Of a stretch of 64,000 nucleotides of DNA, positions 14,768-23,563 are shown piece after piece. Below the pieces are notes generated by a model that saw nothing but the letters and a program-made list of their open reading frames with translations, searched no databases and was not told the DNA's origin. Position numbers and translations under genes: made by a program. Within the stretch, counting starts at the first letter, position 1. Each line of letters begins with the position of its first letter. Source of the stretch: an uncultured Collinsella sp. (lineage in GTDB: Bacteria > Actinomycetota > Coriobacteriia > Coriobacteriales > Coriobacteriaceae). The stretch is taken from positions 1 to 64,000 of the forward strand of contig CAUGNZ010000003.1 of NCBI GenBank assembly GCA_959601045.1. Direction: 5' to 3'.

Positions 14768-16558
14768 ATGGCAGCCTTGTTCACGACCCCCAAACGCAAT
14801 GACACTACCGCCGGAACCCATGTTGCCGAACCCGACGTTCGCCGTCGCATAGGACTCGCGCACGGCAGCTGGCGCCGCGTGACGCGCCGCATCGTCGTAG
14901 GCGCCGTGTGCGCGCTCACGGTGAGCTCGCTGCTCATGCCGAGCGTCTCGCTCGCGGCGGAATGGGTCAAGGTCGGCGAAACCAAATACAACGCCGGCAC
15001 TGCGGCGGGCGACGAGACCGGCACCTGGTCGTGGGACGGCGCCGACGACTTGAAGCTCAACAACTATAACGGCGGCGAGATCCAGGCCGCAGGCAAGCTC
15101 AACGTGAATTACTCGGGAAACAACATCGTCACTGCCGACTGGATCGAAGGCATCAAGGCTTCTCATGGCAAGAATGAGAACGCCGAGCTCAATATCCAAG
15201 GCGACGCGGGCAGCACGCTCAGCGTGACATCTACTGAGGACGCTATCCTCTCCACGGGTAATATCAACATCGACGGAGCCGGATCCGTCAACGCCACGAG
15301 CGCTGGGTTTGATGCCATCGACGCCGAGGGCGATCTCGCTATCAAAGGTTCGGGCAACGTCAACGCCACGGGCGTATCGGATGGCATCAGGGCAAACGGC
15401 AATATCACGATTGACGACAGCGGGGCCGTCACCGCCAGGGCTACCAAGGACAAGGGTATCGGAACCGACAAGAACCTCACCATCAAGGGTGGCGGCACAG
15501 TCGAGGCAAGCTCAGCCGATAGTGAGGCCATTTGGAGCGGCGGCAACATCAATATCTCGGACGGCAGCCAGGTCAAGGCGAACTCCGAGAAAGACGCCGC
15601 CGTCGAGGCCAAGGGCAGCCTCGCAGCCACAAACGCCTCCCTCAACGCAAACGGTGTTGAATATGGCGTCTATGCCCACAAGGGCATCACACTCGATCAT
15701 GCAAACGTGACAGTCCGCGCAAGTAAAGGCAGATACGGTGACGCCATTGCCCTCTTCACCTACCAAGACGATATCGTCGTCAAGAACGGCTCCACCGTGG
15801 ACGCGTTTGCGGAAGGCGAGGTTTCGGCTGCATTCTCCACCAGAAACGATCGACCCAACGAGGAGGGTGGCCACATCTACATCAGCGACTCCGTTGTCAA
15901 GGCCATAGCCCGCTATGTCGAGAACGGCGACGGCCCCATCCCCTACAGCGAAAACCAAGATGGTGAGACGAGCCCCGAGCCCCAAGGCGAGAACATCGGC
16001 ATCATCGCCCAGACCAGCGAGGGCGTCACACCCGCAGTCATCTCGATCATCCGCAGCAAGGTAACGGCCGAAGGAGATACAGCGGCAATCTTTGCCCGTG
16101 CCATGAGCGCTGACGGCAAGACAATCGGCACCATCAAGATTGAGAACGCCGCCATCCAGACGCCCGAAGGCGGCAAGGTCATTGACTATCGCAAGCTCCG
16201 TGACGGCATCTACGAGGCAGGCCAAGCCATCGGCACAGGCGACGCTGTGATCGACTCCCCCTATAACGAAGCTGTCGCCAAGAGCATGGTCATCGCGCCT
16301 CCCGAGGTAGCCAAGCCGGAAGACCCCAAGCTCGACGAGACCAAGCCCGCAGAAAGCAAGCCCGCGGAGTCCAAGCAGAGCCCCAGGCCTGAGGGCTCAA
16401 AGTCGACCAAGGCCGTTGCGGCTTCAATCACGAAAGCCAAGACTACCGGCGTGCTCGCGGCAACCGGCGACACCTCGAGTGCGGCCATCGTGGCAACCGT
16501 CCTTGCGGGAACAGCCGCTATCGCCGCAGGCACCATGGCGAGCCGCAAGCGCTCTTAG
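14768..16558 (+). CDS. wall-anchored beta-helix-like protein, copy 2
   Basis: The 596-residue paralogue of the preceding gene has the same order: basic n-region, signal sequence, repeated short beta strands (about 75-350), an acidic C-terminal half, a Pro/Lys/Glu spacer (slightly longer here), LAATGD, a hydrophobic helix and RKRS. The N-terminus through the signal peptide is nearly identical to copy 1, while the repeat region diverges, as expected for surface proteins that differ in ligand or antigen. ATG 14768 has GGGAG 5 bases upstream. Start-to-start distance from copy 1 is 2,047 bp. No sortase gene is in the window. Confidence 0.8.
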   Translation: MAALFTTPKRNDTTAGTHVAEPDVRRRIGLAHGSWRRVTRRIVVGAVCALTVSSLLMPSVSLAAEWVKVGETKYNAGTAAGDETGTWSWDGADDLKLNNYNGGEIQAAGKLNVNYSGNNIVTADWIEGIKASHGKNENAELNIQGDAGSTLSVTSTEDAILSTGNINIDGAGSVNATSAGFDAIDAEGDLAIKGSGNVNATGVSDGIRANGNITIDDSGAVTARATKDKGIGTDKNLTIKGGGTVEASSADSEAIWSGGNINISDGSQVKANSEKDAAVEAKGSLAATNASLNANGVEYGVYAHKGITLDHANVTVRASKGRYGDAIALFTYQDDIVVKNGSTVDAFAEGEVSAAFSTRNDRPNEEGGHIYISDSVVKAIARYVENGDGPIPYSENQDGETSPEPQGENIGIIAQTSEGVTPAVISIIRSKVTAEGDTAAIFARAMSADGKTIGTIKIENAAIQTPEGGKVIDYRKLRDGIYEAGQAIGTGDAVIDSPYNEAVAKSMVIAPPEVAKPEDPKLDETKPAESKPAESKQSPRPEGSKSTKAVAASITKAKTTGVLAATGDTSSAAIVATVLAGTAAIAAGTMASRKRS

Positions 16559-16614
16559 ACGCCTCTGCGCACATGGCAGCTCCCGCGAAGGCCCCGAGTC
16601 CCAGCACCGTTTAA

Positions 16615-16655
16615 CAACGCCACCGCCGAGCTCCCCTCCGGCGGTGGCGTTTTCC
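16615..16655 (+). terminator. intrinsic terminator after the LAATG gene pair
   Basis: AACGCCACCGCC pairs with GGCGGTGGCGTT, followed by TTCC. It separates the surface protein pair from the esterase gene. Confidence 0.85.
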
Positions 16656-16765
16656 ATATGCGTCCGCAGGGTATGCACGAGATTGTCTTTGGTCTAGCCC
16701 AACCTGCATGAGCCGGCGTGCGACAATGGGGGCCGTCGATATCACAACGCCGAGAGAAGCCCGTC

Positions 16766-17431
16766 ATGGAAGCGCATCAAAAGCAGATAACCGTTCATGC
16801 ACAGCATGCCGAAAGCGCACCAGTCATCTATCTTCCCGTGGTCATGGGCGACGGCACGGAGGTTTATGAACGCTGCCGAGAGCTCAACTGCCCGCCGTTC
16901 ACCCTTGTCGCCATTGGAGGGCTCGATTGGAATCACGAGCTGAGCCCCTGGGAATGCGACGGAACTATACGAGATTCCGAGCCCTTTGGCGGACAGGCTG
17001 CTGGTTTTCTTGACGAGTTGTTGAAGCAGATAATCCCAGAGGCCGAATCATCGCTCCCGCAACCGCCCGCCTGGCGCGGCGTTGCCGGCTACTCCTTGGC
17101 GGGTCTTTTTGCACTGTGGGCACTTTGGCAAACAGATGTCTTTGAGCGCGCGGCAAGTGCATCGGGGTCGCTGTGGTTCCCCGGCTTTATCGACTACGCG
17201 CGCGAGCGCACGATGACAGCTACGCCCGACGCCGTCTATCTGTCACTCGGTAAAAAGGAAACCAAGACGCCCAACCGCATGATGAGGCACGTGCTCGACG
17301 ACACGCGCGCAATGGAAGAGCTACTCATCGAGCGAGGCATCCCAACAACGCTGGCACTCAACCCCGGCAATCACTTTGCCCAGACCGACCTGCGCATGGC
17401 CCACGCCATACACTGGATACTGACGCATTAA
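16766..17431 (+). CDS. alpha/beta-hydrolase esterase (Fes/IroE-like)
   Basis: The 222-residue protein has the nucleophile elbow GYSLAG (Ser110), a preceding beta sheet (FTLVAIGG), and a C-terminal NPGNHF with the probable catalytic His. This matches the putative-esterase family that includes enterochelin esterase relatives and S-formylglutathione-hydrolase-like enzymes. There is no signal peptide, so it is cytoplasmic. The substrate is not readable, and no siderophore genes are nearby. ATG 16766 has a weak GAGAGAAG upstream; a longer open frame exists but has no better site. Confidence 0.75.
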   Translation: MEAHQKQITVHAQHAESAPVIYLPVVMGDGTEVYERCRELNCPPFTLVAIGGLDWNHELSPWECDGTIRDSEPFGGQAAGFLDELLKQIIPEAESSLPQPPAWRGVAGYSLAGLFALWALWQTDVFERAASASGSLWFPGFIDYARERTMTATPDAVYLSLGKKETKTPNRMMRHVLDDTRAMEELLIERGIPTTLALNPGNHFAQTDLRMAHAIHWILTH

Positions 17432-17476
17432 AAATGGCATCCACGCGTACATACGCATGGACGCCATTTTTAATTT
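17430..17476. terminator. bidirectional terminator between esterase and uracil permease
   Basis: AAAAATGGC pairs with GCCATTTTT around a long imperfect stem containing the ACGCGT/ACGCAT region. T-runs occur on both strands, fitting two convergent genes. Confidence 0.8.
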
Positions 17477-17491
17477 GGCTGAACGCAGCTG

Positions 17492-18826
17492 CTATTCAGC
17501 AGTCTCCTCAAGCTCGGAAGTATCGAACTCAAAGTCGTTACCGGGCAGGATGGCGTTGAGCACAATGCCCACCAGCGAGCCCACGGCAAGGCCCGAAAGC
17601 GAAATCGTCACGCCGCCCAGCTCCAGCACAATGGCACCGGTGGTACTGTAGGCAATGCCGAGCGAAAGCACGAGCACCAGAGCCGCCACCAGCACGTTGC
17701 GGTTGTTCTGGAAATCAACCTGGTTCTCGATGAGGTTACGTACACCAACGGCGCTGATCATGCCGTAGAGCACGAGCGACACACCGCCGATAACGCACGC
17801 CGGCATGGCGGCAATCACAGCAGCGAACTTGGGGCAGAACGAAAGCACAATGGCACAGCAGGCGGCAATGCGAATCACGCGCGGGTCGAACACGCGCGTC
17901 AGGGCAAGCACACCGGTGTTCTCACCATACGTCGTATTGGCAGGGGCGCCAAAGAGCGATGCCAAGATAGTCGCCAGGCCATCGCCGAGCAGGGTACGGT
18001 GCAGACCGGGATCGGCAATGTAATTGCGTTCGCAGGTAGAGCCAATGGCGGAGATATCGCCGATATGCTCGATCATAGTTGCAAAGGCCAGCGGCATGAT
18101 GGTGATGATGGCCGTCGTGGCAAGACCGCTATCGAACTGCGGTCCAAAGAGCGCAAACACGGTGTTGTCCCACACGACGGGCAAGCCAACCCAGGGGGCG
18201 GCTGCGACGCCAGAGAAGTCGACCTCGCCCAGCGCGGCCGCAACGGCATAGCTCACCACAACGCCCAGCAAAATCGGCACGATCTTGACCATGCCGCGCC
18301 CCCAAATATTGCAGCTGACGATCACGGCCACAGCGACAACGGCAACAAGCCAATTGGTCTGGCAGTTGGCGATAGCAGAGCTTGCCAAGATCAGGCCGAT
18401 GGAAATGACGATGGGACCGGTCACCACCGGCGGGAAGAAGCGCATGACGCGCTTGGCGCCAAAGGCGCGGAACAGCGCTGCCAGCACCGGATAGAGCAGG
18501 CCGGCGCAGGCAACGCCCAGACAAGCGTAGGGCAAAAGCTCGGCCTCGCCGTTGGGTGCAATGGCGGCATAACCCGCGATAAAGGCAAACGACGAGCCCA
18601 GGAACGCGGGCACCTTACCGCGCGATAGAAAATGAAACAGCAGTGTGCCGATGCCGGCGAACAGAAGCGTCGTCGAAACGGAAAGGCCGGTGAGCACGGG
18701 CACGAGCACCGTGGCTCCGAACATCGCAAACATGTGTTGCAAACCCAACACAAACATGCGCGGGCGGCCGAGCGACGATGCATCGTAGATGGCATCGGTG
18801 ACGGCGGGCGTCGAAGACTGGGACAT
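17492..18826 (-). CDS. uraA: uracil permease, NCS2 family
   Basis: The 444-residue protein has about 14 membrane segments. GLQHMFAMFGATVLVP near the N-terminus, the Glu of ATMIEHIGD and the later FGAPANTTYGENTGVLALT stretch are hallmarks of UraA/PyrP-type uracil:proton symporters. It should import uracil for pyrimidine salvage. ATG 18826 has AAGGA 6 bases upstream; the frame stays open further but without a ribosome site. The leader contains an imperfect palindrome near 18858-18875 (AGGTATATC/GGATAACCT) that may be regulatory. Confidence 0.9.
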   Translation of the reverse strand: MSQSSTPAVTDAIYDASSLGRPRMFVLGLQHMFAMFGATVLVPVLTGLSVSTTLLFAGIGTLLFHFLSRGKVPAFLGSSFAFIAGYAAIAPNGEAELLPYACLGVACAGLLYPVLAALFRAFGAKRVMRFFPPVVTGPIVISIGLILASSAIANCQTNWLVAVVAVAVIVSCNIWGRGMVKIVPILLGVVVSYAVAAALGEVDFSGVAAAPWVGLPVVWDNTVFALFGPQFDSGLATTAIITIMPLAFATMIEHIGDISAIGSTCERNYIADPGLHRTLLGDGLATILASLFGAPANTTYGENTGVLALTRVFDPRVIRIAACCAIVLSFCPKFAAVIAAMPACVIGGVSLVLYGMISAVGVRNLIENQVDFQNNRNVLVAALVLVLSLGIAYSTTGAIVLELGGVTISLSGLAVGSLVGIVLNAILPGNDFEFDTSELEETAE

Positions 18827-18948
18827 GGAAGTCCTTTCGAATGGAAGGGCGATCAGGTATATCGGATAACCTGCCCGAACGATACGATCCGAACCATTGT
18901 ACGCGATATGCAGTACCTCGCACGCGCCGCCACCTGCAAACGCTAGCG

Positions 18949-20082
18949 CTATTTCCAAACGCGCTCGGCAATACGCCCGACCAGCGCAATCTTTGCCCAC
19001 TGCTCGTCCTCGGTCAGCTTATTGCCAATCTCGCAGCTGGCAAAGCCACACTGCGGAGACAGATACAGGTTCTCGAGCGGCACGTACTTTGCCGCCTCGC
19101 GGATGCGCTCGACGATAACATCCTCGTTCTCGAGCTCTGCCGCCTTGGTGGTCACCAAGCCCAGCACGACCTTCTTGCCGGGAGCAACGTACTTGAGCGG
19201 CTCAAAACCACCGGCGCGGGGCGTGTCGAACTCCAGATAGAACGCGTCAACGTCCTCATGCGCAAACAGGTACGGCGCGATGGGGTCGTAGCCGCCCTCA
19301 AAAGCGTAGGTGGAGTGGTAGTTGCCGCGGCATACATGCGTGTTGATAACCAGATCGTCGGGCTTGCCCTCGATGGCGGCATTGTTGAGCGCCACGCCCA
19401 GCTCGCTTACCTTTTGCAGGTCGACCGGGCTCATGCCGGTTTTGGCAACAAAATCGGTATCGCAGTAGATGCCCCAGGTGCAGTCATCAAACTGGATGTT
19501 GCGGCAGCCCGCGGCATACAGGTCAGCAATCACGGTGCGGTATGCTGCGGCAATGGCATCGACGAGCTCTTCGTCGGTCTTGTAGACGGCGTGCAGACTC
19601 TCCTGCTGGCCATCGCAGCGGTCGAGTGTGACTTCGGAGAACGTCTGGATCGGCGCTGGAATGGTCTGGCGCGCGACCTGGCCCTCTCCCTCGAGCGACT
19701 TGATAAATTTGAAGTGCTCGACGAACGGATGATTCTCGCCGCTAATGGGACCGGTTACCACGGCGGTGTCGGCGGTAGTCTCCTCATCGTGGAACATGTA
19801 GCCCGTGCGCGAGGCGCGGCGCTCAATGCCGTTGAGGCCCCACATAAAATCGAGGTGCCAGTAGCTGCGGCGGAACTCGCCATCGGTAATCACCTGCAGG
19901 CCGGCAGCCTTCTGCTTGGCCACTAAGTCGCGGATGGCCTCGTCCTCGACGGCCTTAAGGCCGGAAGCGTCGAGTTTACCCGCGACATAGGCGGCACGGG
20001 CGTCCTTTACAGCCTGCGGACGAAGAAAGCTGCCGACGATATCGGCGCGAAACGGCGCGTTCGGTTGAATCGAAGTGCTCAT
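18949..20082 (-). CDS. MetE C-terminal-like (YxjG/YxjH) methyltransferase
   Basis: The 377-residue protein covers only the catalytic half of cobalamin-independent methionine synthase. The zinc ligands are recognisable: His and Cys in NTHVCRGNY, Glu in YLEFDTPRAG and Cys in SPQCGFAS. Stand-alone versions (B. subtilis YxjG/YxjH) are linked to methionine or S-methyl salvage; the methyl donor is unclear. ATG 20082 follows AGGGAGA at 6 bases, and an in-frame ATG six codons upstream lacks a site. The LysR gene on the same strand upstream and the palindromes between them point to regulated methionine metabolism. Confidence 0.85.
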   Translation of the reverse strand: MSTSIQPNAPFRADIVGSFLRPQAVKDARAAYVAGKLDASGLKAVEDEAIRDLVAKQKAAGLQVITDGEFRRSYWHLDFMWGLNGIERRASRTGYMFHDEETTADTAVVTGPISGENHPFVEHFKFIKSLEGEGQVARQTIPAPIQTFSEVTLDRCDGQQESLHAVYKTDEELVDAIAAAYRTVIADLYAAGCRNIQFDDCTWGIYCDTDFVAKTGMSPVDLQKVSELGVALNNAAIEGKPDDLVINTHVCRGNYHSTYAFEGGYDPIAPYLFAHEDVDAFYLEFDTPRAGGFEPLKYVAPGKKVVLGLVTTKAAELENEDVIVERIREAAKYVPLENLYLSPQCGFASCEIGNKLTEDEQWAKIALVGRIAERVWK

Positions 20083-20122
20083 AGATATCTCCCTTTGCAT
20101 TGGTTGCTTTACTGGGACAGAG

Positions 20123-20190
20123 TATGAGCGCTCATATGACCATCGTAAAATATACGTTTATAACAGTTTGATATAGATGCTTCCTATATC
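20123..20190. promoter_or_regulatory. two operator-like inverted repeats upstream of the MetE-like gene
   Basis: A 14-bp perfect palindrome TATGAGCGCTCATA lies at 20123-20136. GATATAG-N7-CTATATC lies at 20170-20190. Both are in the 155-bp gap between the LysR gene and the methyltransferase and suit LysR binding. Confidence 0.5.
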
Positions 20191-20237
20191 AGTCTGGATT
20201 GCCATAAAGAGACTTGAACCGTGCGGAGCACAGCACC

Positions 20238-21134
20238 CTAGATATGCTGACGAATCGCGTCGATATAGGCCCGACCGTAGCGCGTAAGTGTCGTGTTCTT
20301 GCGCGTGATGATGCCAATCTCCATGTATTCGTCCACATCGAGCGGGATGGAGATAATACCGGGACCGTTGAGCTCGTGGCTAATCACGCCCGAGCAGACC
20401 GTGTAGCCGTTGAGGCCCATGGCCAGGTTGAACAGCGTCGCACGGTCGCGCACGCGGATATTCTTGCGGCGCTCAAAGGTCGAGGTCAGCTCCTCAGAAT
20501 AATAAAACGAGTTATAGCTGCCCTGCTCATAGGACAGGAACGGGTAGTCTTCCAAGTCCTCGAGCGTCACACTCGAGCGGCCCGCCAGCGGATGGTCGGC
20601 GCACACGAAGACATGCGGCGTGGCGCAGAAGAGCCCTTCGAACACGAGCTCGTTGGCCGCCAACATGCGCTCGATGACCTCGCGATTGTGCTCCGACAGA
20701 TACAGGATGCCGAGCTCGCTTTTCATGTGCGCGACGTCCTCGATAATCTCGTGGGTTTGCTCCTCGCGCAGGGTAAAGTCGTAGCGCGCGGCATCGAACT
20801 CGCGGATCACGTCAACAAACGCGTTAACGGCAAAGGAATAATGCTGACAGCTCACACTAAAGTGCGGCACCTGCTCGGATGCGCCCTTGTACTTGCCCTC
20901 GAGCAGGTCGGCCTGGTCGAGTACCTGGCGCGCGTAGCCCAAGAAGGTCTCGCCTTCCTCGGACACAATGACGCCCTTGTTGGTGCGCTCAAAGATGCGC
21001 ACGCCCATCTCGTTTTCGAGGTCGCGAATCGACGCGGTAATCGAAGGCTGCGACACAAAGAGTCGGCGCGAGGCCTCGGTGATGCTACCGCATTCGGCAA
21101 CCTTGACAACATACCTGAGCTGCTGAAGCTTCAT
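20238..21134 (-). CDS. LysR-family transcriptional regulator
   Basis: The 298-residue protein has an N-terminal wHTH (ASRRLFVSQPSITASIRDLE, about 18-40) and a LysR substrate domain (about 90-295). It starts 10 bp after the HAD phosphatase stop, with AGGGAGA overlapping that stop region, so the two are probably co-transcribed. Downstream on the same strand lies the MetE-like gene, the likely target through the inverted repeats at 20123-20190. The effector is unknown. Confidence 0.9.
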   Translation of the reverse strand: MKLQQLRYVVKVAECGSITEASRRLFVSQPSITASIRDLENEMGVRIFERTNKGVIVSEEGETFLGYARQVLDQADLLEGKYKGASEQVPHFSVSCQHYSFAVNAFVDVIREFDAARYDFTLREEQTHEIIEDVAHMKSELGILYLSEHNREVIERMLAANELVFEGLFCATPHVFVCADHPLAGRSSVTLEDLEDYPFLSYEQGSYNSFYYSEELTSTFERRKNIRVRDRATLFNLAMGLNGYTVCSGVISHELNGPGIISIPLDVDEYMEIGIITRKNTTLTRYGRAYIDAIRQHI

Positions 21135-21144
21135 GACTTTCTCC

Positions 21145-22053
21145 CTAGACGTTCACGGCGCCAAGACCCGCCGCGTCCATCTGGCGCATAAACGACGGCA
21201 TCTCCCCCGTCGCGGCGCAGGCGGCAATCTGATGCAGAGCCCCGGCGACCGCATCATCTGCCGCAGCGCCAATATGCCAGCGCGCCGCCGCCGTAACGGC
21301 CTCGTTGGCATTGGCGACTGCAACGGAGTTGGGAACGGCATCGATCATGGGCAGGTCGTTATCGGAATCGCCAAATACGGCCACCTCGTCGGGCGTCAGG
21401 CCCAAAGCGCGCGCCAGCTCCAGCGCAGCACAGCCCTTGTCCCAACCGGCCGGAAGGATGTCGAACAGGCGCACTCGGTTGTTGGGAAACACAAGCGAGA
21501 GTTCCGGCACCTCGGCGGCAACGCGCTCGCGTAGCTCCGCGAGCTCCTCACGCGAACGGGCACTCCAGATATTCGCCTTAAACACCGGCGCGTCATCGAC
21601 AACGGGACGACACGGGGCCTCTTCGCCTTTGAGCCACGCATTGCCGCCTGATTCCATGGCGCGGCGCACGCGCTCGGCATCACGTGTCACGCAATAGGCA
21701 TCGTTATCCCAAAAGTCATCACCTAAGCTGTAGACCTTCAGATAGGTATCGTCGGTTTCTTCTTCCAGATAGGCGGCTAAACGCATTAGTGCGTCGCTAT
21801 CGGTCGCACGCGAGGCGACCGCCTCGCCGTCGACAAACATGACCTGGCCGTTACAGAATGCGCCGGTCGAATAGCACTCGGAACGATTTTTAAACATCCA
21901 GCCCATCGCAGACGGCTGACGACCCGAAACCGGCCCAAAGTGCAGGCCCGCCGCCTGCATGGCATGAATGCCCTCGATGGCATAATCGCTGGCGCCGTTG
22001 CGCCCGGCCGGAATCAGCGTATCGTCCATATCGGTCAGCACAAGTTTAATCAT
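21145..22053 (-). CDS. Cof-type HAD-superfamily phosphatase
   Basis: The 302-residue protein starts with the HAD nucleophile motif DMDDT (Asp8/Asp10). It has a cap domain in the middle, a Lys in GWDKG and the C-terminal metal-binding GDSDNDLPM. This is the Cof/IIB layout of cytoplasmic sugar-phosphate or nucleotide-cofactor phosphatases. ATG 22053 has GGGGAC upstream. The reading frame extends upstream through a palindromic repeat, but that part has no site and is not coding. It probably forms an operon with the LysR gene. Confidence 0.85.
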   Translation of the reverse strand: MIKLVLTDMDDTLIPAGRNGASDYAIEGIHAMQAAGLHFGPVSGRQPSAMGWMFKNRSECYSTGAFCNGQVMFVDGEAVASRATDSDALMRLAAYLEEETDDTYLKVYSLGDDFWDNDAYCVTRDAERVRRAMESGGNAWLKGEEAPCRPVVDDAPVFKANIWSARSREELAELRERVAAEVPELSLVFPNNRVRLFDILPAGWDKGCAALELARALGLTPDEVAVFGDSDNDLPMIDAVPNSVAVANANEAVTAAARWHIGAAADDAVAGALHQIAACAATGEMPSFMRQMDAAGLGAVNV

Positions 22054-22093
22054 AAGGTCCCCTCGGTCATTCTTAATCCCGTCTATTGTACCG

Positions 22094-22195
22094 ACCTGCC
22101 AAAAAGGGACAGGTTTATCTTGGCAGGTTTTATCTGGGAAAATGCAGCGCCCCTGTTGCCACCTGCCAAAATAAACCTGTCCCATATTGGCAGGT
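22094..22195. repeat. inverted pair of family-B extragenic palindromes
   Basis: Two copies in opposite orientation each have arms ACCTGCCAA/TTGGCAGGT: 22094-22102 with 22120-22128, and 22161-22169 with 22187-22195. Each holds AAACCTGTCCC (or its complement) inside. A third copy is at 43679-43713. Together with the TPP riboswitch they fill the 325-bp gap between the HAD phosphatase and thiM. Confidence 0.8.
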
Positions 22196-22220
22196 GCGCT
22201 AGTATAGGGAACAACAGATT

Positions 22221-22320
22221 CGATGCGGGAGTGCCGGCGGTGCAAACCACAAGGCTGAGAGGGCATAGGGCCCAATCCTTTGAACCTGTCAGTTAATGCT
22301 GGCGTAGGGAGCATGCCGCC
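22221..22320 (+). promoter_or_regulatory. TPP riboswitch (THI element)
   Basis: The conserved TPP words are present in order: GGCTGAGA (22253-22260), CCTTTGAACCTGT (22278-22290), then ATGCTGGCGTAGGGA, closed by GCGG at 22225-22228 with CCGC at 22316-22319. TPP binding should favour the terminator just downstream and shut off the thiamine salvage operon. Confidence 0.93.
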
Positions 22321-22326
22321 TTTACA

Positions 22327-22356
22327 GGGGCGCTGTCTATGCACAGCGCCCCTTTT
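22327..22356 (+). terminator. riboswitch-controlled terminator before thiM
   Basis: GGGGCGCTGT (22327-22336) pairs perfectly with ACAGCGCCCC (22343-22352), followed by TTTT. It lies 7 bases after the riboswitch and 7 before the thiM ribosome site, so control is by transcription attenuation. Confidence 0.9.
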
Positions 22357-22378
22357 CTATGCCAAGGAGGCATGTGCA

Positions 22379-23218
22379 GTGATTGATTCGGAACAGCTTA
22401 AGCAACATATGGTCAAGGCCGTAGAGGAGATTCGAGCCACCAATCCGATGGCCGGCTCCATCACCAACACGGTGACGATCGACTTTGTCGCCAACGCGCA
22501 GCTCGCCGTGGGCGGTTCGGCCGCCATGGTCTATCTGCCCGACGAGGGCGAGGCGCTCGTTGCCGGCGGCGGCGCCATCTATCTCAACATGGGCACGCTC
22601 TTCCCCATCTACGAGCAGACGATTCCCCGCGCGGCCAAGGCGGCACACGACGCCGGCAAGCCCTGGGTGCTCGATCCGGTGGGTCTGGGCATCGGTAGCC
22701 TGCGCACCCAGCTGGTAAACGAGCTCAAGCAGCACAAGCCCGCCATCGTACGCGGCAACGCCTCCGAGATCATCGCACTCTCCGGCCTGTGGGGTCTTGA
22801 GGGCGAGTCGGCCGATCTGAGCCGCGTACGTGGTGTCGATACCACCGACACGGTCGACGCCGCCCGCGATGCCGCCGTGGCGCTCGCTCGCTACACCGGC
22901 GGCGCCGTTGTGGTCTCGGGCGAAGTCGACCTGATTACCGACGGCGCGGCCGTGGCCAAATCCCACGGCGGCAGCCCGCTCATGTCCAAGATCACCGGCT
23001 GCGGTTGCTCGCAGGGCGGCGTGCTGGCCGTGTACGCCTGTGCTACCGATCCGTTTACGGCAGCAGTCTGCGGCACCGCCGTCTACAACGTTGCCGGCAC
23101 GCGTGCCGCCGCCGTCGCCGATGCCCCGGCAAGCTTTAAGGTCGCCTTTATCGACGAGCTCTACCGCGCAACCGCCCAGGATATTGCCGACAACCGACTC
23201 GAGCTCGAGGAGGCATAA
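22379..23218 (+). CDS. thiM: hydroxyethylthiazole kinase ThiM
   Basis: The 279-residue ribokinase-like enzyme phosphorylates 4-methyl-5-hydroxyethylthiazole for thiamine salvage. Recognisable parts are ITNTVTIDFVAN (residues about 22-33), LDPVGLG, RGNASEI, the anion hole region KITGCGCSQGG with the catalytic Cys, and a small Ala-rich C-terminus. The GTG at 22379 has AAGGAGG upstream; no in-frame ATG is better placed. It is the first gene after the TPP riboswitch and leads the thiM, MTH1187-type, thiE operon. Confidence 0.93.
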   Translation: MIDSEQLKQHMVKAVEEIRATNPMAGSITNTVTIDFVANAQLAVGGSAAMVYLPDEGEALVAGGGAIYLNMGTLFPIYEQTIPRAAKAAHDAGKPWVLDPVGLGIGSLRTQLVNELKQHKPAIVRGNASEIIALSGLWGLEGESADLSRVRGVDTTDTVDAARDAAVALARYTGGAVVVSGEVDLITDGAAVAKSHGGSPLMSKITGCGCSQGGVLAVYACATDPFTAAVCGTAVYNVAGTRAAAVADAPASFKVAFIDELYRATAQDIADNRLELEEA

Positions 23219-23221
23219 GCC

Positions 23222-23563
23222 ATGTCCGAACCCGCAACCAATGCCGGCATGAACACGCTCGTCGCCGTGGCCATCGCCCCATGCGGCACCGGCGACGAGC
23301 TGTCCGCCGACGTCGCCGAGGTCGTGCGCGTCATTCGCGAGAGCGGCCTTCCCAACCGCACCACCTCGATGTTCACCGAGATCGAGGGCGACTGGGACGA
23401 GGTCATGCAGGTCGTGCGCGACGCGACCTTTGTGTTGGCGAGCAAGGGCATCCGCACCGAAGTCGTGCTCAAAGCCGATATTCGACCCGGATTTACCGAC
23501 ACCATGACCGGCAAACTCAAGCGCATGGAAGCACAGATCAAAAAGCAGGAGGAAGCACAATGA
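23222..23563 (+). CDS. thiamine-binding MTH1187/YkoF-like protein
   Basis: The 113-residue protein of the MTH1187 (DUF77) family shows MNTLVAVAIAPCGTG near the start, TSMFTEIEGDWDEVMQVV in the middle and a helical charged end. Family members bind thiamine or its hydroxymethylpyrimidine part. It starts 3 bases after the thiM stop and overlaps thiE by ATGA, so it is translationally coupled in the operon. It probably carries or senses the vitamin in the cytoplasm; that role is inference. Confidence 0.85.
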   Translation: MSEPATNAGMNTLVAVAIAPCGTGDELSADVAEVVRVIRESGLPNRTTSMFTEIEGDWDEVMQVVRDATFVLASKGIRTEVVLKADIRPGFTDTMTGKLKRMEAQIKKQEEAQ

